NCBI RefSeq assembly: GCF_000247815.1
Contig: NC_021677.1
Location: forward strand, 63,033,374 to 63,097,373
Source of the DNA: Ficedula albicollis
Taxonomy: Eukaryota; Chordata; Aves; Passeriformes; Muscicapidae
Length of the DNA stretch: 64,000 nt
Direction: 5' to 3'
Within the stretch, counting starts at the first letter, position 1. Each line of letters opens with the position of its first letter. Below are positions 15,026 to 29,218 of this stretch, one piece after another. The translations under genes were made by a program, and so were the position numbers. The notes under the pieces were generated by a model. The model had not been told where the DNA came from. It did not search any database and saw only the letters and a list, made by a program, of their open reading frames with translations.

Positions 15026-16635
15026 TGAGCAAAGATCCCCTAGGTCACAAACCTGAGGAGTTTTCTTCTTTGGGTCTGTCTAAGGAATTATAACTTTAAA
15101 ATCAGGATTCAGGGAAGCATCCCATGCAGAAAATCCATGTGTAAGTGCTTTGCTGGTTCAGGGCTAAATTAATTTGTAATGATTTTATTAACAATGCCTT
15201 GTACATAATTTCTGCATTAAACTCTAAACACCGGGTTTGATGAATTCAAGCAATTAGCCCGTGCATCAACAGCATTCATTAAAATTAATTATTACCTGCT
15301 CACTTTTTATGAATGAGCTGGACTATGGGCTCATTGCTCAGCAGGAGTAAATCAGGAATATTCCAGGAGAGGGAGGGAATTATTTTAAACCCTGAGAATT
15401 TGAGAGAAGTTTTTAGGAATTTTTTAGGACTCTCTGGTCCAGGTGGATTAAAGCAGGAGCCAAATTTGTTGGCTGGGATCTGGAACACAAAAATCAGGTG
15501 TTCAAAGCATCTGCTGGAGGCTTAATGGGTTCATCTCCTGGCTCCAGCAAAGCCAGGCTTTAGTGGGAAAAGCCAGGATGCCACTGGAAAATGAAATGGG
15601 GATCTCAGGAATTATTGCTGTTATTTGTAATTTATTAAGTGCCTGGAATGGAGAACTCGGTGGATTTTCACTGAGTCCCACCTCACCTCCAGGAGATATT
15701 CCTAAACCTAGACCTAAACCTAAACCTAGAGACATCTCTCTAACCTCTGTCCTAATCTGAACATAAAATAGTTTCTAATTTTATTCACAGAGTTTATTCA
15801 TTATTATGATAGTTTATAGAGTTATAGATAGTTATAGAGTTTATTCATATTATTATGGAGTTTATGAACATAAAATAGTTTCTAATTTTATTCACAGAGT
15901 TTATCAAACTCCATCTTCCAGCTGCTTCTCCCTCCCACACGCTGATATTCCCTCAGGAAGTCAGGTCTGGGATTTTCCAATTTCTAGCCCCGTTCAAACA
16001 CCAATAATTCTTGTCTCAGCATTTCTCTTTATGTTAAAAAGCCTCAATTCCCTCCTGTTTTGGGTTGGGTTTGGTTTTGTTTCCTTTCCCTCCTGGCTAT
16101 ATCCATGAATATTCATTTCCCTTTCATTTCTCAACACTCAATATCCAAATGACCTGAGCATGGATGGATTTTCCGCTGTGCTCTGATCCCAGGGAAGGTT
16201 CTGAGCATTCCCAGAGCCAGGACCAATAGGTTCAACAACAGGAATTATTCCTGATTGAACTGGCTGGGAATTTGGCCTAATTAACCTAATTAAAAGAAGG
16301 AAATTATCCTCAGCATCCCATCACCCACCAGACTTTGCCACTGGGTGATCCCAGAGCTCCAGGAGTGTTTGGATAACTCCCTCAGGAACGGAAATTTTGG
16401 GGTGTCTTGGGCAGGGCCAGGATTGGGAGTGGATGATCCTTGTGGAATTCCCAATCCAGAATATTCCATGATTCTCTCATCACCTCTGCAGGGGCAGAAA
16501 TGTCTCGTTCTTGATGGTGGATGACCAGGAATTCTGAGGGTTCCCCGTTACCTGCTGGAACATCCAGCATGGAACTTCACCCAACCCCCAGATCCCATCA
16601 GAGTTTGGAGAGGGCAGATTGTGGAATGTTGGGGA
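15026..16635. other. Unique sequence with small local repeats
   Basis: Includes a short CCTAAA-like cluster (about 15700-15728). A 39-base block 'cataaaatagtttctaattt...' is duplicated at about 15759 and 15867 with A/T-rich 'tttatagagttatag' repeats between the copies. No exon was recognised. Confidence 0.5.
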
Positions 16636-16960
16636 TTAGGAGCAGAGTGTGGGAAGGAAAAGCAGGAATAATTTGGATATTGGCACTGAAATGACACAAG
16701 CAGGGATGTGAGGAACTGGAGAGCCCCTGAGCAGTGTGAGGAGTGAAAAGCAGGAATATTTTGGATATTGGCACCGAAAAGACAAAACCAGGGCACGTGA
16801 GATGCTGAGGAACCCCTGAGCAGAATGTGAGGGAGGAAAAGCAGGAATAATTTGGATATTGGCACCGAAGAGGCACAACCAGGGGATGTGAGGAGCTGAG
16901 GAACCCCTGAGCAGAATGTGAGGGAGGAAAAGCAGGAATAATTTGGATATTGGCACTGAA

Positions 16961-16976
16961 CCCCCCCCCCCCCCCC
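16961..16976. repeat. Poly-C run, 16 bases
   Basis: Lies between 'ggcactgaa' and 'gaagaggcacaacc'. The intact unit just upstream reads 'ggcaccgaagaggc' at this point. Confidence 0.95.
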
Positions 16977-17003
16977 GAAGAGGCACAACCAGGGGATGTG
17001 AGG

Positions 17004-17108
<105 letters not shown>

Positions 17109-17150
17109 ACAACCAGGGGATGTGAGAAGCTGAGGAACCCCTGAGCAGAG

Positions 17151-17872
17151 CTGGGGGCTGGGTTAAATAATTCCCTCCTTAGACTTTGCCTTGGAATCAC
17201 CTCCTCAAAAACTGCAGGACAACAAGGGGAATCATTAAAGGAGCTTATGATGTTTACCAAAATTATCTTAAATTTATTTTTTTTTTCCTTACAGCTTTCT
17301 TTGCCTCTGTTGTGCCCTCCCATCTTAGATTTGAATTCCTTTGGGGCTGGGAATATCCTGCTCCTGTTTTTCCACTCCTCTGTGCTCCCCTATTAAAGAG
17401 CACTCTCAAAGCCTGGATCCCAAGAATGCCAAAAAAAGAGAACAGGAGGGATCTCTGGGAAAAAAATCAGGATCAGATCCCTGCAATCATCACATGGATA
17501 AGGGAAAACAAGGGCTCTGGTTTTTGGGAAACCACTGCTCCTTGGGGATTAAAGAAACATCTGATAATCTGCACAAATCCAGTCTCTTAAACTATTCCAA
17601 TTTTATTCCTCCTCTCAGAACAAATCCCAGCTGAAGTTTTGCCACTTAAAGTTTTTGAAGGATTTCACCTTTTGTTGTTCCTTAAAATGATTTGGGAAGG
17701 TGGGATAGGGAAGAGGGCAGGAAGGGAGCTGAGAATTAGCTCATTGAGCTTCATCCTAATGGGAATATTTCCTATATTCCTGTTATGATTCCCTGCTTCC
17801 TTTGTTATTACTCCAGGATTTCATATAAAAGACAGATAAAGGTGCCTCATGAATTCCCCATCCCTGGAAGTG
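17151..17872. other. Unique non-coding sequence
   Basis: No recognised repeat or exon. Confidence 0.5.
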
Positions 17873-17962
17873 CCCAAGGCCGAGTTGGAAGGGGTGTGGA
17901 GCACCCTGGGGTTGGCTTTAAGGCTCCTTCCAGCCCAAACCACTCCATGATTTCATTTCCAA
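17873..17962 (+). mobile_element. CR1 LINE 3' end fragment
   Basis: 'gtgcccaaggccgagttgga' followed by 'ggctccttccagcccaaacc' and 'actccatgatttc' is a plus-strand CR1 3' end. Confidence 0.8.
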
Positions 17963-18257
17963 CCCATGAATTATCTACTCAAATTATTTACCTAAATCCA
18001 TTTGCAACAATCCCAAGGATCAGGAGATGCAGGGACAGTGTGGAGTTCAAGGAGGAAGGATTAATGGAAATAAACCTGCAATAAAAACTTCAGTCCGTGC
18101 TCTGTCACTCACCAAGGACAATGGAGGGAGGTTGATGCAATCCTGGAATTCCAAACTCCTTTGGAACTCATCACTCGTTGATCTGCAGGAAAACAAGAGG
18201 AAACAGCCCCAGGTTGCACCTGGGGATGTTTAGGTCAGAATTAGGGGAAATTCCTTT

Positions 18258-18436
18258 GTGGGAAGGGCTGTCCAGGCCTGGCCCAGCTGCCCAGGTGGAG
18301 TCCCCGTTCCTGGAGGGATTTCAATCCCTGTGGGTGTGACACTTGGGGACACGGAGCAGTGGTGGCCCTGGCAGTGCTGGGGAAAGGGTGAGCTCCACGA
18401 TCTTAAAATTTTTTCCAACCTTAATGACCCTATGTT
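18258..18436 (+). mobile_element. CR1 LINE 3' region fragment
   Basis: 'cagctgcccaggtggagtcc', 'gacacttggggacacggagc', 'gtggtggccctggcagtgct' and 'gatcttaaaattttttccaa' occur in CR1 order. Plus strand, ending near 'tgaccctatg'. It belongs to the CR1 subtype with a 'ggttggactcgatgatctt' style end, distinct from the 'gggaccttaaatcccatc' subtype that dominates the window. Confidence 0.85.
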
Positions 18437-18536
18437 GGTGTTTCCCTTCCCGGGATGGTTGATGGAGGCCAAAAAGGAAAAATTCCACCCCCACACCCCA
18501 ATTCTGCTCATCCTGCTCAGCATCTGCTGCCCAGCC

Positions 18537-18608
18537 TGTCCCTGAGTGGCCCTTCCCTGGAATTGCTCCTTCTGTCCCTGAGTGGCCCTTCCCTGGAATT
18601 GCTCCTTT
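18537..18608. repeat. 36-bp tandem duplication
   Basis: Two consecutive copies of a 36-base unit starting 'tgtccctgagtggcccttcc'. The copies are identical as far as I compared. Confidence 0.95.
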
Positions 18609-18845
18609 CTGAGAGCAATGAGGGATTTGTCTTTACAAGCAAGCTGTAGATCTGCTGGTAGATAAGGTTAGCACCGAGAGATAAAAGAAACAATGGGATG
18701 GATTCCACTGATTGATGAATGGGAAAAGAGATTTGCCTTTACAAACAAAGTGTAGGTTTGCTGGTAAATGAAACTGGATATTGGAAGGTGAAAGAAGCAA
18801 CGGGGAAAAACTATGAACTCAGTAAGAATTAAAAATTTAAAGGGG
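18609..18845 (+). mobile_element. Possible ERV internal remnant with polypurine tract
   Basis: Holds two diverged copies of a block: 'tttgtctttacaagcaagct' near 18629 and 'tttgcctttacaaacaaagt' near 18732. It ends in 'aaaaatttaaagggg', a polypurine-like tract immediately before the LTR-like TG. No readable retroviral protein is present. Inference from position. Confidence 0.4.
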
Positions 18846-19102
18846 TGGTTGTGCATGAGAGGGGAATCTCAGTGTCAGGTGTTTGGGCAGTCTGTGCCTC
18901 TCAAGTACCTCAGCCAGTGGGGAAAGAGAGAGGGACAAGCGGCCGGGAAATTGGGATAAAAGGAGGCTGCGTCCTCCAAAAATCGGAGAGATCCCAGGGG
19001 AATGCCCCATGGCCTCTCCCTTTATTCGAATAAAGCAAAAGGACTCCTCTGTCTCCTTTTTGGACATGAAGCTCTGGTGTTTGCGGGTTAATTTTCCTGA
19101 CA
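18846..19102 (+). mobile_element. LTR, 257 bp, of an avian endogenous retrovirus
   Basis: Starts at TG after a polypurine tract and ends 'ttttcctgaca'. It holds a TATA-like 'gggataaaagg' at about 18954 and an AATAAA signal at about 19029, in proper order for U3-R-U5. The 8750-9070 segment is a diverged relative. No downstream primer-binding site or gag is readable, so this is a solo LTR or a 3' LTR with a short internal remnant. Confidence 0.7.
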
Positions 19103-20190
19103 TTTCCTTTGCAAACAGGCAGCAGGCTCAGCGCCGCAGTTGCAGGGCTGTTGCCCAGGCTGTTCCCTGCAGCAGCCCGTGATGGAGCAGCAGGAATTGC
19201 TGGCTCTTTGCAGGCAGGGCCAGTCCCTGCCTTCCCCCCGTGGGGAGCACTAATTGGAGCAGCGCCTCAGCTCCCTGACAGCATGCCAATTGTGGGCAGG
19301 AACTCATTTATCAGCGGCTGGAGTGGCTGAAAAGGATGGATCTGCTGTCATTCCCAACGCTCCTGGAGCAGGGACACAAATAATCCATGGGAGCAATGTC
19401 CCTGCCCCAGCATGAGGGGCCTTCAGGCTCCCGCTCTGATTAGATCCCACTTGTTCTCCATTAATCTGCTTTAATGAACTTCCTGACCTTCTCCCTCGCT
19501 TCATCCACCAGGAATTTCCTGAATAAATCTCACCCAGTGCTGTAATCCTATTTTCCAAATAATCCCGATAACTCATGGCCAACATGCACAACGTTAGGGC
19601 TGAAAAGGGAATTAAACAATAAACACAGAGGCTGCTACTGAGAGTAATTAATTGTGTTTTGTTCCATGATTCCCAGCTCTGATTCATGAGGAAAACTGGG
19701 AACAAGGATGTGGAGCGAACAGTTAAATCCCACACAAATTTATGCAGATGCCTCCAACAAATTTGTGCCATCATAAAGCAACCAGGAAAGGTCTTATTTA
19801 TGGAGCATGGCATAAATCAGGAGATTTAGTGGGATCTTCTAACAAAGGGAGAGTAATTAAATGCCTGGGAATCAGGGATTGGGCACCATCCGTGAGAAAT
19901 GTCTGGAGAGGAGCAGTTAATAGAGGATGGCGGGGTGTGTTGCTGGAGAAGTTCATGGACACGATTAAATCTCTTTTTTATCTCTGCCCATAAATCACAC
20001 TGAGCTCAGGGAGTGAACTCCACATCTGTGAGGAGGGAGGGGAGAAGGAGGAGTCCTGGCTGGAGAGGATTCAGGGAAGAGAAAAAAGTGAGAAAGGAAA
20101 AGGAAAAGCAACAGGAAAAGGAAAAGATGCAGGAGGTGTTTTTATGTCTTGGATTAGAGGGGGATAAGGAGATGTTCAGGAAACATTGGA
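19103..20190. other. Unique sequence; candidate conserved non-coding block
   Basis: GC-moderate sequence without repeats. Parts (about 19230-19330 and 19440-19660) combine GC-rich text with ATTAAT/TTTAAT homeodomain-like cores. Compatible with conserved non-coding DNA but unproven. Confidence 0.45.
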
Positions 20191-21250
20191 TCAGAGAATT
20201 CCAGAATGGTTTGGGTTGGAAGAACCTTACATCCCATCCCATCCCATCCCATCCCATCCCATCCCATCCCATCCCATCCCATCCCATCCCATCCCATCCC
20301 ATCCCATCCCATCCCATCCCATCCCATCCCATCCCATCCCATCCCATCCCATCCCATCCCATCCCATCCCATCCCATCCCATCCCATCCCATCCCATCCC
20401 ATCCCATCCCATCCCATCCCATCCCATCCCATCCCATCCCATCCCATCCCATCCCATCCCATCCCATCCCATCCCATCCCATCCCATCCCATCCCATCCC
20501 ATCCCATCCCATCCCATCCCATCCCATCCCATCCCATCCCATCCCATCCCATCCCATCCCATCCCATCCCATCCCATCCCATCCCATCCCATCCCATCCC
20601 ATCCCATCCCATCCCATCCCATCCCATCCCATCCCATCCCATCCCATCCCATCCCATCCCATCCCATCCCATCCCATCCCATCCCATCCCATCCCATCCC
20701 ATCCCATCCCATCCCATCCCATCCCATCCCATTATCCCATCCCATTATCCCATCCCATCCCAAATGTCCAACCCACCCTTGGGCACTGCCAGGGATCCAG
20801 GGGCAGCCACAGCAAATCTGGGAATTTTATTTCAGAGAATTAGAAATAGACTCCACCCTGCCAGCCAGGAATTCCTAATTCCCAGTATCCCACCCACATC
20901 TACGAGCCATTCCCTGTGTCCTGTCCCTCCATCCCTTGTCCCCAGTCCCTCTCCAGCTCTCCTGGATCCCTTCAGGCCCTGGCAGGGGCTCTGAGCTCTC
21001 CCTGGATCCTTCTCCTCTCCAGGTGAGCACCCCCAGCTCTCCCAGCCTGGCTCCAGAGCTCTTGGAGCATCTCCATGGATTCCCCAGGATCACTCCAGCA
21101 GCTCCAGCTCCTTGTGCTGTTGGAGCCCCAGGGCTGGAGCAGCTCTGCAGGTTGGGTCTCACCTGAGTGGGGCAGAATTCCCCTTTTCCTGCTTCCCACA
21201 CTGTGGGATCAGCCCAGGGCTGGGGAATTGTGGGTTCACACAGCCAGGCC
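20191..21250 (-). mobile_element. CR1 LINE 3' region carrying an (ATCCC)n expansion
   Basis: The 3' terminus at the left ('aatggtttgggttggaagaa') is followed by the ATCCC array. The CR1 body then resumes with 'gtccaacccacccttgggca', 'gggatccaggggcagccaca', 'ccattccctgtgtcctgtcc' and 'tctccaggtgagcaccccca', running to about 'cccagggctggggaattgtg'. Without the array it is about 530 bp of 5'-truncated CR1. It provides the intact reference for the C-filled copy at 60408-60945. Confidence 0.93.
20231..20761. repeat. (ATCCC)n pentamer array within CR1
   Basis: One hundred exact ATCCC units (20231-20730), then two 'attatcccatccc' 13-base variants and a short ATCCC end. It lies exactly where other CR1 copies here read 'aaatcccatcccattccacc' (for example 12930). 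In frame it encodes Ser-His-Pro-Ile or Gly-Trp-Asp-Met polymers, which are not genes. Confidence 0.98.
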
Positions 21251-21531
21251 ACGTGCTGTTGTCTCCCAGATAAAAATCTTGGAAATAAAAGAATTGTTCG
21301 GAGAGTTTTGAGTGGCTCCAGAAGGAGCTGACCCCATTAGTGGTGATTGACAGCTGGAGTCGCTCAGGTCGGGCTCACACAAAATCCAGGCTGACCTTGG
21401 GGTCAAGCTGCTCACCTGGAACCTGCTCCTCATCTGCTGAGCCAGAGCAGCCATTTGGGAAGAAATCCGGCCAGGAGTTAGTGATGGATTAAAGATCTGT
21501 TCATAAATACACTAAATGGATGCTGGTTCTC

Positions 21532-21570
<39 letters not shown>

Positions 21571-23477
21571 ACCAGAATTCTGCCACCAAAAAAAAAGAAA
21601 AGGGGAAAACAATTCTTGTGGAGAGCAGAGAAATCCGAGGGTGGGGGGGACGCCCCCTTTTTGTTTTGAGCTCCTGTGAAATCCCTGACAGCTTAAAAGA
21701 CTCCATGGAAAGGGAACAATGCAGGAAAACGCCGTGGGAATGCTGAAAAAGGGGTTTTGTAGCAAATTCTAGAGCTGGGAAATGCAGGGACACGTGGAGT
21801 GTGTGCCCAGGAGGGGAGGGGAAAATAGATGGGAAGAAAGGGCTGCAAAATTCTGGTTGTGCCACCAAAAAAAGGGATTTTTTTTGGAGTTGGGGAGAAA
21901 GTTTTGCCTGGATGTGGTGGATCAGGAGAATCCAGGGGGGAATTCCTTCAGATGGGGACACATTTAAGAGGCTGGGATAAGGCACTGCTGCCACTCTGTC
22001 CAGGCCCTCAGTAATTCTCCCACCATAAAGTCCAAAAAGAGATGGAAAAGGTTCCTACCTGTGGGAATTTTTGGAAATGGAAAAAGTGGGATTTTTTGCC
22101 CATTCTGTGCTATTAAAAAATTCCCATTAAGGACATCACCAGATCCTTGGAAGAGGAAGGGAAGCAGAGGACCCAACTTTGGGGAAAACTCAGGGTGGGA
22201 GAAGTTTGATCCTTCTCTAGATGAGAAATTCCAGAGGCACTGGGATTGCCATGGAGAAGCCTTGAAAAATCTGCTGGCAGCAAGGAGAGGAGCAGCTTGG
22301 CAGCTGATTCCAAAATCAGGATTCTGGAGAGCAAAGTGCTTTCCTTGTCCTGTTGTCATTTCCCTGTGCCAAGGCTGGAATTTTTCTCCAGACTAATTTT
22401 TTTATTCCCTGAATGGGAGTTTTTATTTCATGCTGCAGCCCCACATTACAAAGTCATGTAAATATTCCAAACATCCCTGATTCCAAAAACTTCTCCTCCA
22501 GCTTTGGTTTCCCTCAATCATTTTGGAGACACAGGATATTTATTCCTGGATTTTGCCAATTCCCAAACTCCAGGAAATTGAATGCCTCGTTAGAAAAGAA
22601 TATTTACAGATATTTATTTTGGTCTCTGAACTCATCATTCCAAGCTAAATCCATTCATGGAGAGTGGCAGCAAACAAAATAATGAGGATTTGGTTGGTGG
22701 GAGCGCCAGGAGAATTGGCTGAGTCTTGGTTTTTCTGGCCCAGCTTCCATGGAAAACCATGGAATTACAGATAAAGGTGATTATTTAACCACAATAAAAG
22801 GACAGTCCACTGATAAAGGTGTTTTATGCCAGGGGGTAAGAGAGAGGAAAAGAAGTGATTTAATGACACTTTGCAAAATCTCAGACTCCAAAAAAAAATC
22901 TTTGGAAGATTTCAGGAAGCAGGAATTGTAAAGTGGGTGATGATCAGAGGGCTCTAACCTCTCTGGGAAATGGAGGAGGAAATCCTCAGATACAAATAAA
23001 GGGAATTATGGAACAGGAGGGAATTGCTCCCCTTGCATTGGTGCTGTTGGAATTTTAACAGGATTATGCAATTTTTTTCATTTGTCTACAGCTCCAGGAA
23101 AGTCAATGGATTAAACAAGGCTCATTCTGGAATCAAACAAAATTTGGGAATGTGGGCAAAGAGGTGCTGGCAGCAACAGGAGCATGATTTAGGAGGAGAT
23201 CAAAAGATGGCTTGGGCAGAAAAGGAAGGAACAACACAGGGAAGAAAATTCAGGATAATGGGCTCAGGAGCTTTCCAGCCCCATTTGGAAAAATCCAGAG
23301 GCTGGAAGCTGAAATCAGAAATTAAGGGTGGAAATAAAATCCAGGCTTGGTGGGGAGAGAGAATTAAACCATGGGAGCAGGGGCTGTGTCCTGGGAAATC
23401 CATAAATATAAATGTAAATATAAATGAAAATAAGATTTAAAATTAAAAATAAAGGCAGATATATGGATATAGATATA
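21251..23477. other. Unique non-coding sequence with a poly-A run
   Basis: Includes A36 at 21533-21568. The rest shows no exon, LTR or CR1. Several open frames exist but none has a recognisable domain. Confidence 0.5.
21533..21568. repeat. Poly-A run, 36 bases
   Basis: Uninterrupted A36 flanked by 'tgctggttctcc' and 'ccaccagaattctgcc'. No processed pseudogene or SINE was recognised upstream that would explain it as a tail. Confidence 0.95.
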
Positions 23478-23484
23478 TATATAT

Positions 23485-24354
23485 TAGATATAGATATAGA
23501 TATAGATATAGATATAGATATAGATATAGATATAGATATAGATATAGATATAGATATAGATATAGATATAGATATAGATATAGATATAGATATAGATATA
23601 GATATAGATATAGATATAGATATAGATATAGATATAGATATAGATATAGATATAGATATAGATATAGATATAGATATAGATATAGATATAGATATAGATA
23701 TAGATATAGATATAGATATAGATATAGATATAGATATAGATATAGATATAGATATAGATATAGATATAGATATAGATATAGATATAGATATAGATATAGA
23801 TATAGATATAGATATAGATATAGATATAGATATAGATATAGATATAGATATAGATATAGATATAGATATAGATATAGATATAGATATAGATATAGATATA
23901 GATATAGATATAGATATAGATATAGATATAGATATAGATATAGATATAGATATAGATATAGATATAGATATAGATATAGATATAGATATAGATATAGATA
24001 TAGATATAGATATAGATATAGATATAGATATAGATATAGATATAGATATAGATATAGATATAGATATAGATATAGATATAGATATAGATATAGATATAGA
24101 TATAGATATAGATATAGATATAGATATAGATATAGATATAGATATAGATATAGATATAGATATAGATATAGATATAGATATAGATATAGATATAGATATA
24201 GATATAGATATAGATATAGATATAGATATAGATATAGATATAGATATAGATATAGATATAGATATAGATATAGATATAGATATAGATATAGATATAGATA
24301 TAGATATAGATATAGATATAGATATAGATATAGATATAGATATAGATATAGATA
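23485..24354. repeat. (TAGATA)n hexamer array, 145 copies
   Basis: 870 bases without a visible substitution, preceded by an irregular TATA/GATA lead-in from about 23458. It carries a GATA core every six bases. Asp-Ile and Tyr-Leu polymers predicted from it are not genes. Confidence 0.98.
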
Positions 24355-24461
24355 GATATGAATAACTGGAAGTGGATAAATCACTGGGGGATTATTTAAA
24401 CCTGGTAATTTTAGGAAGGCTTCCTGACTGGTATCCCAAAGGTGGTTTTTAGGATAAAAAG

Positions 24462-24842
24462 CAGAGAATCCTGGAATGCTTTGGGAACCTTAAATCCCAT
24501 CTCATCCCACCCCTGGAGGGGCAGGGACCCCTCCCACTGTCCCAGTGTCCAGCCTTGCCTTGGGCACTGCCAGGGATCCAGGGGCAGCCACAGCTGCTCT
24601 GGCAATCCCAGCCCAGCCAGGAATTCCCAATTCCCAACATCCCACCCATCCCTGCCCTCTGGCAGTGTCCCATTCCCTGTGTCCTGTCCCTCCAGCCCTG
24701 TCCCCAGCCCCTCTCCAGCTCTTCTGGATCCCTTCAGGTCCTGGCAGGGGCTCTGAGCTCTCCTGGATCCTTCTCCTCTCCAGGGAACATTCCCAGCCCT
24801 CCCAGAGCTCTGGAGCATCTCCATGTCCCTATCCCTGGATAA
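24462..24842 (-). mobile_element. CR1 LINE 3' region, intact about 380 bp
   Basis: Runs from 'agaatcctggaatgctttgg' through 'gtccagccttgccttgggca', 'gggatccaggggcagccaca', 'ccattccctgtgtcctgtcc' and 'tctccagggaacattcccag' to 'gagcatctccatgtccc'. Very close to the CR1 at 20191 and 60408. It shows the 158 bases that sit between 'gggatccagg' and 'ctggcagggg' in an unbroken copy. Confidence 0.95.
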
Positions 24843-27014
<2,172 letters not shown>

Positions 27015-27090
27015 AGCAGCTGTGGCTGCCCCTGGATCCAAGGCCTGGTGTCCCTGCCCCTCCAGGGGGTGGAACTGGATGGAATTTAAA
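27015..27090 (+). mobile_element. CR1 LINE 3' end, internally deleted
   Basis: 'agcagctgtggctgcccctg' and 'gatccaaggcctggtgtccc' join directly to 'tgcccctccagggggtggaa'. About 50 bases of the usual CR1 segment between them are missing. The terminal 'ccaacccaaacc' is also lost. Confidence 0.8.
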
Positions 27091-28257
27091 ACAATTTAAT
27101 GCCGAAATTTGATTTATAACCTTTTTTTTTTCCCACAAGAGTTCCTGCATCTTTCCAGCACTGCAAGACGAGGATCCACGACACTTTGCATTAGCCATGA
27201 CCATTCCAGCAGGAATTTGGGCAAATCCATCCCTGGCTGGTTTATCCCACTGTCCTGCCTTGGTTTTGGGCCTGGAGCAGGGATAATTTTCCAAAGTCCA
27301 ATCTCCTGGGAGAGGACTGGGAATCCCAGAGCTCAGGGAGTGCATTGAGCACAGGGAGAGCTGATGTTCATTCCAAGATCTGATATTGAAATCCATCATG
27401 GGAATCAGCTGGGTTGAGCTGCAGGCACTTCATTATTGCAGCTCAGAAACCCTGGAGGGAAACAAGAGGCCACAGGAGGTGTCCAAGAGAGAAATTCCCT
27501 GCTCTGCTCATCCCACTGGGAATTCTGGGCATGGATTTCTCCCCAGATTTCTCCTAAATGAGTCTCTGGGTTTATTCTTCACACCAAGATTGACCCAACA
27601 CCATGGTCGGAGGGAATTCCTGGAAATTCTTGGAATTGTCCCAGCAGATTGTCAGATAACCGAAAATCCCCAACAAAGAAAAAATTATTGGATTTTTTTC
27701 CCTCTGTATTTTTATTTTTAATTTTATTTTTCCTTTCTTTTTTTCCTGAATGATTGTTCTGGGCAATAAAGGAATTGTGAAGGGCCTCAGAATTCAGGGA
27801 ATTCAGCAGGAAAACCCAGCTCTCCTGGGGCTCTTTAGCTGCTTTTAATGCAGTTCTCAGGTTTGCAAGGAGAGCTTTTTCCTGGCAGGAATTGATTCCT
27901 GGGTTGCATTTGTGATAAATAAAAGCTCTGATCCACCTGGAGCCTCCAGGGCCCCTCTGTGGGGCCTGAGATCAACGAGTTCATTGAGGAGTGTAAATCA
28001 CAGGGAACTAAAATGTCTGGGTCCATCAAAGGGAAAATATTCCTTATTCCTGCTCTGCTCCCAGGGCAGATTGTTCATCTCCTGGTTTAGCAAATGTTCA
28101 CCAGCTCAGCTCCCTGGCATTGCAGTCCAAGGAGTTTCTCTAAAAACCAAATGAAATCTGGAGGTGGTGATTTAATTTCTGCTTCTCCTGATGGAGAAAT
28201 ATCGATTCTCCTCATATTTAGACCCATTTTATTTATTTTATTATCCTCATCCTTTTG
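27091..28257. other. Unique non-coding sequence
   Basis: T/A-rich around 27690-27750. No gene or transposon was recognised. Confidence 0.5.
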
Positions 28258-28330
28258 AGCAGAGAATCCCAGAATGGATTGGGTGGGAAAACTCATCTCA
28301 TTCCACCCCTCCCATGGAGCTAAAGATGCA
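28258..28330 (-). mobile_element. CR1 LINE 3' end, short fragment
   Basis: 'cagagaatcccagaatggat' followed by 'tgggtgggaaaactcatctc' and 'attccacccctcccatgga' is a minus-strand CR1 terminus. Confidence 0.8.
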
Positions 28331-28869
28331 GCTGGATAAACTTCCCTCTGACCATCCATTTTTCAATTTTAATGGAATATTTTCTCTAGGAATGCAACCA
28401 GTTCAATGCCATTATTTTGTCTCCATCAATACAGAGGCTCCTCAGAGTTTCTCGTCCATCTCCCCTTGAAACAATAAATTCCAGCAGAGTAAAAAACGCT
28501 GTGAAGTGTTAAAATCTGATGGGTGCACACCTGAAACACTGAAAATAGACAAGAGGAGCTGGCATTTGGCTGCCTGGGTCACATTTCATTTGCCTGGAGG
28601 AGAGGAATCAGGATTTATGACAGTTCTGCTCATGCAGAAATGAAGAGGTGCTGTCTCAGGAAGTGGGGGTTCATGGAGTGCCTGTGAAATCCGTGGGAAA
28701 TATAAATCAGCTGAGCTGGCTTGACACTAATTCTGTGTTTAATTTTTCCTGAATAAACTGTATAAAGAATAGAAAAATTCCTAAAAGGGAAGGGGGTGGA
28801 ATCCCATTTCTGTTGCCACCCGAATACGTCGGGATTGAGTCTGTTTGGAATCTCTGGAACTGGATCCAG
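28331..28869. other. Unique non-coding sequence
   Basis: No repeat or exon was recognised. It ends at the edge of the inverted-duplication arm. Confidence 0.5.
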
Positions 28870-29218
28870 CAATTGCTGAAGTGCCCAGAAACACCTCTGC
28901 CCACCTTGCCAGCCCCACCCCACTACCAGAGGATATTTTAAGCCCCAAATATTTTTATATTTGGCTGTTTCAGGAGCCAGATTTTCTGGGTTCTGTGACG
29001 AATCTGCTGCCTGAGGTCGGCAGGATCATTAAAGACATTCCCCCCCATCCCCTCAGCCGTGAATTGTTTGTGCAGACATCAGAGCACACCCTCCCTGCCA
29101 CCTCCACAATCGGATTTTACATCCAGATCACACCTTCAGACACAAAGGAGACAACCCACAGAGCAACCCCGGGCGTTTAAAAACCCCTCCCGTCGCTGCG
29201 GTCCGTGGAAATTCCCTG
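28870..29218 (+). repeat. Right arm of distant inverted duplication (349 bp)
   Basis: Reverse-complement identical to 6589-6925 except for 12 extra bases near 29089-29100 (a 'ccctccctgcca' type segment). Sequence similarity stops abruptly at both ends. Contains 'cattccccccca' and 'ccccgggcgtttaaaaac', unlike any CR1 or LTR in the window. A plus-strand open frame (28845-29180) spans it and stays open in both arms. Confidence 0.95.

Noticed and set aside
15698..15728. Interstitial telomere-like (CCTAAA) cluster
   Set aside because: The vertebrate telomere unit is CCCTAA. Here the unit is imperfect cctaaa/cctaga in about five copies, so it is better called a short simple repeat.
20006..20994. 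Ser-His-Pro-Ile and Gly-Trp-Asp-Met repeat proteins
   Set aside because: Pentamer array inside a CR1 element, open in several frames on both strands.
21533..21568. Poly-A tail of a processed pseudogene or SINE
   Set aside because: The upstream sequence shows no recognisable mRNA or tRNA-derived body, and no flanking duplication was found.
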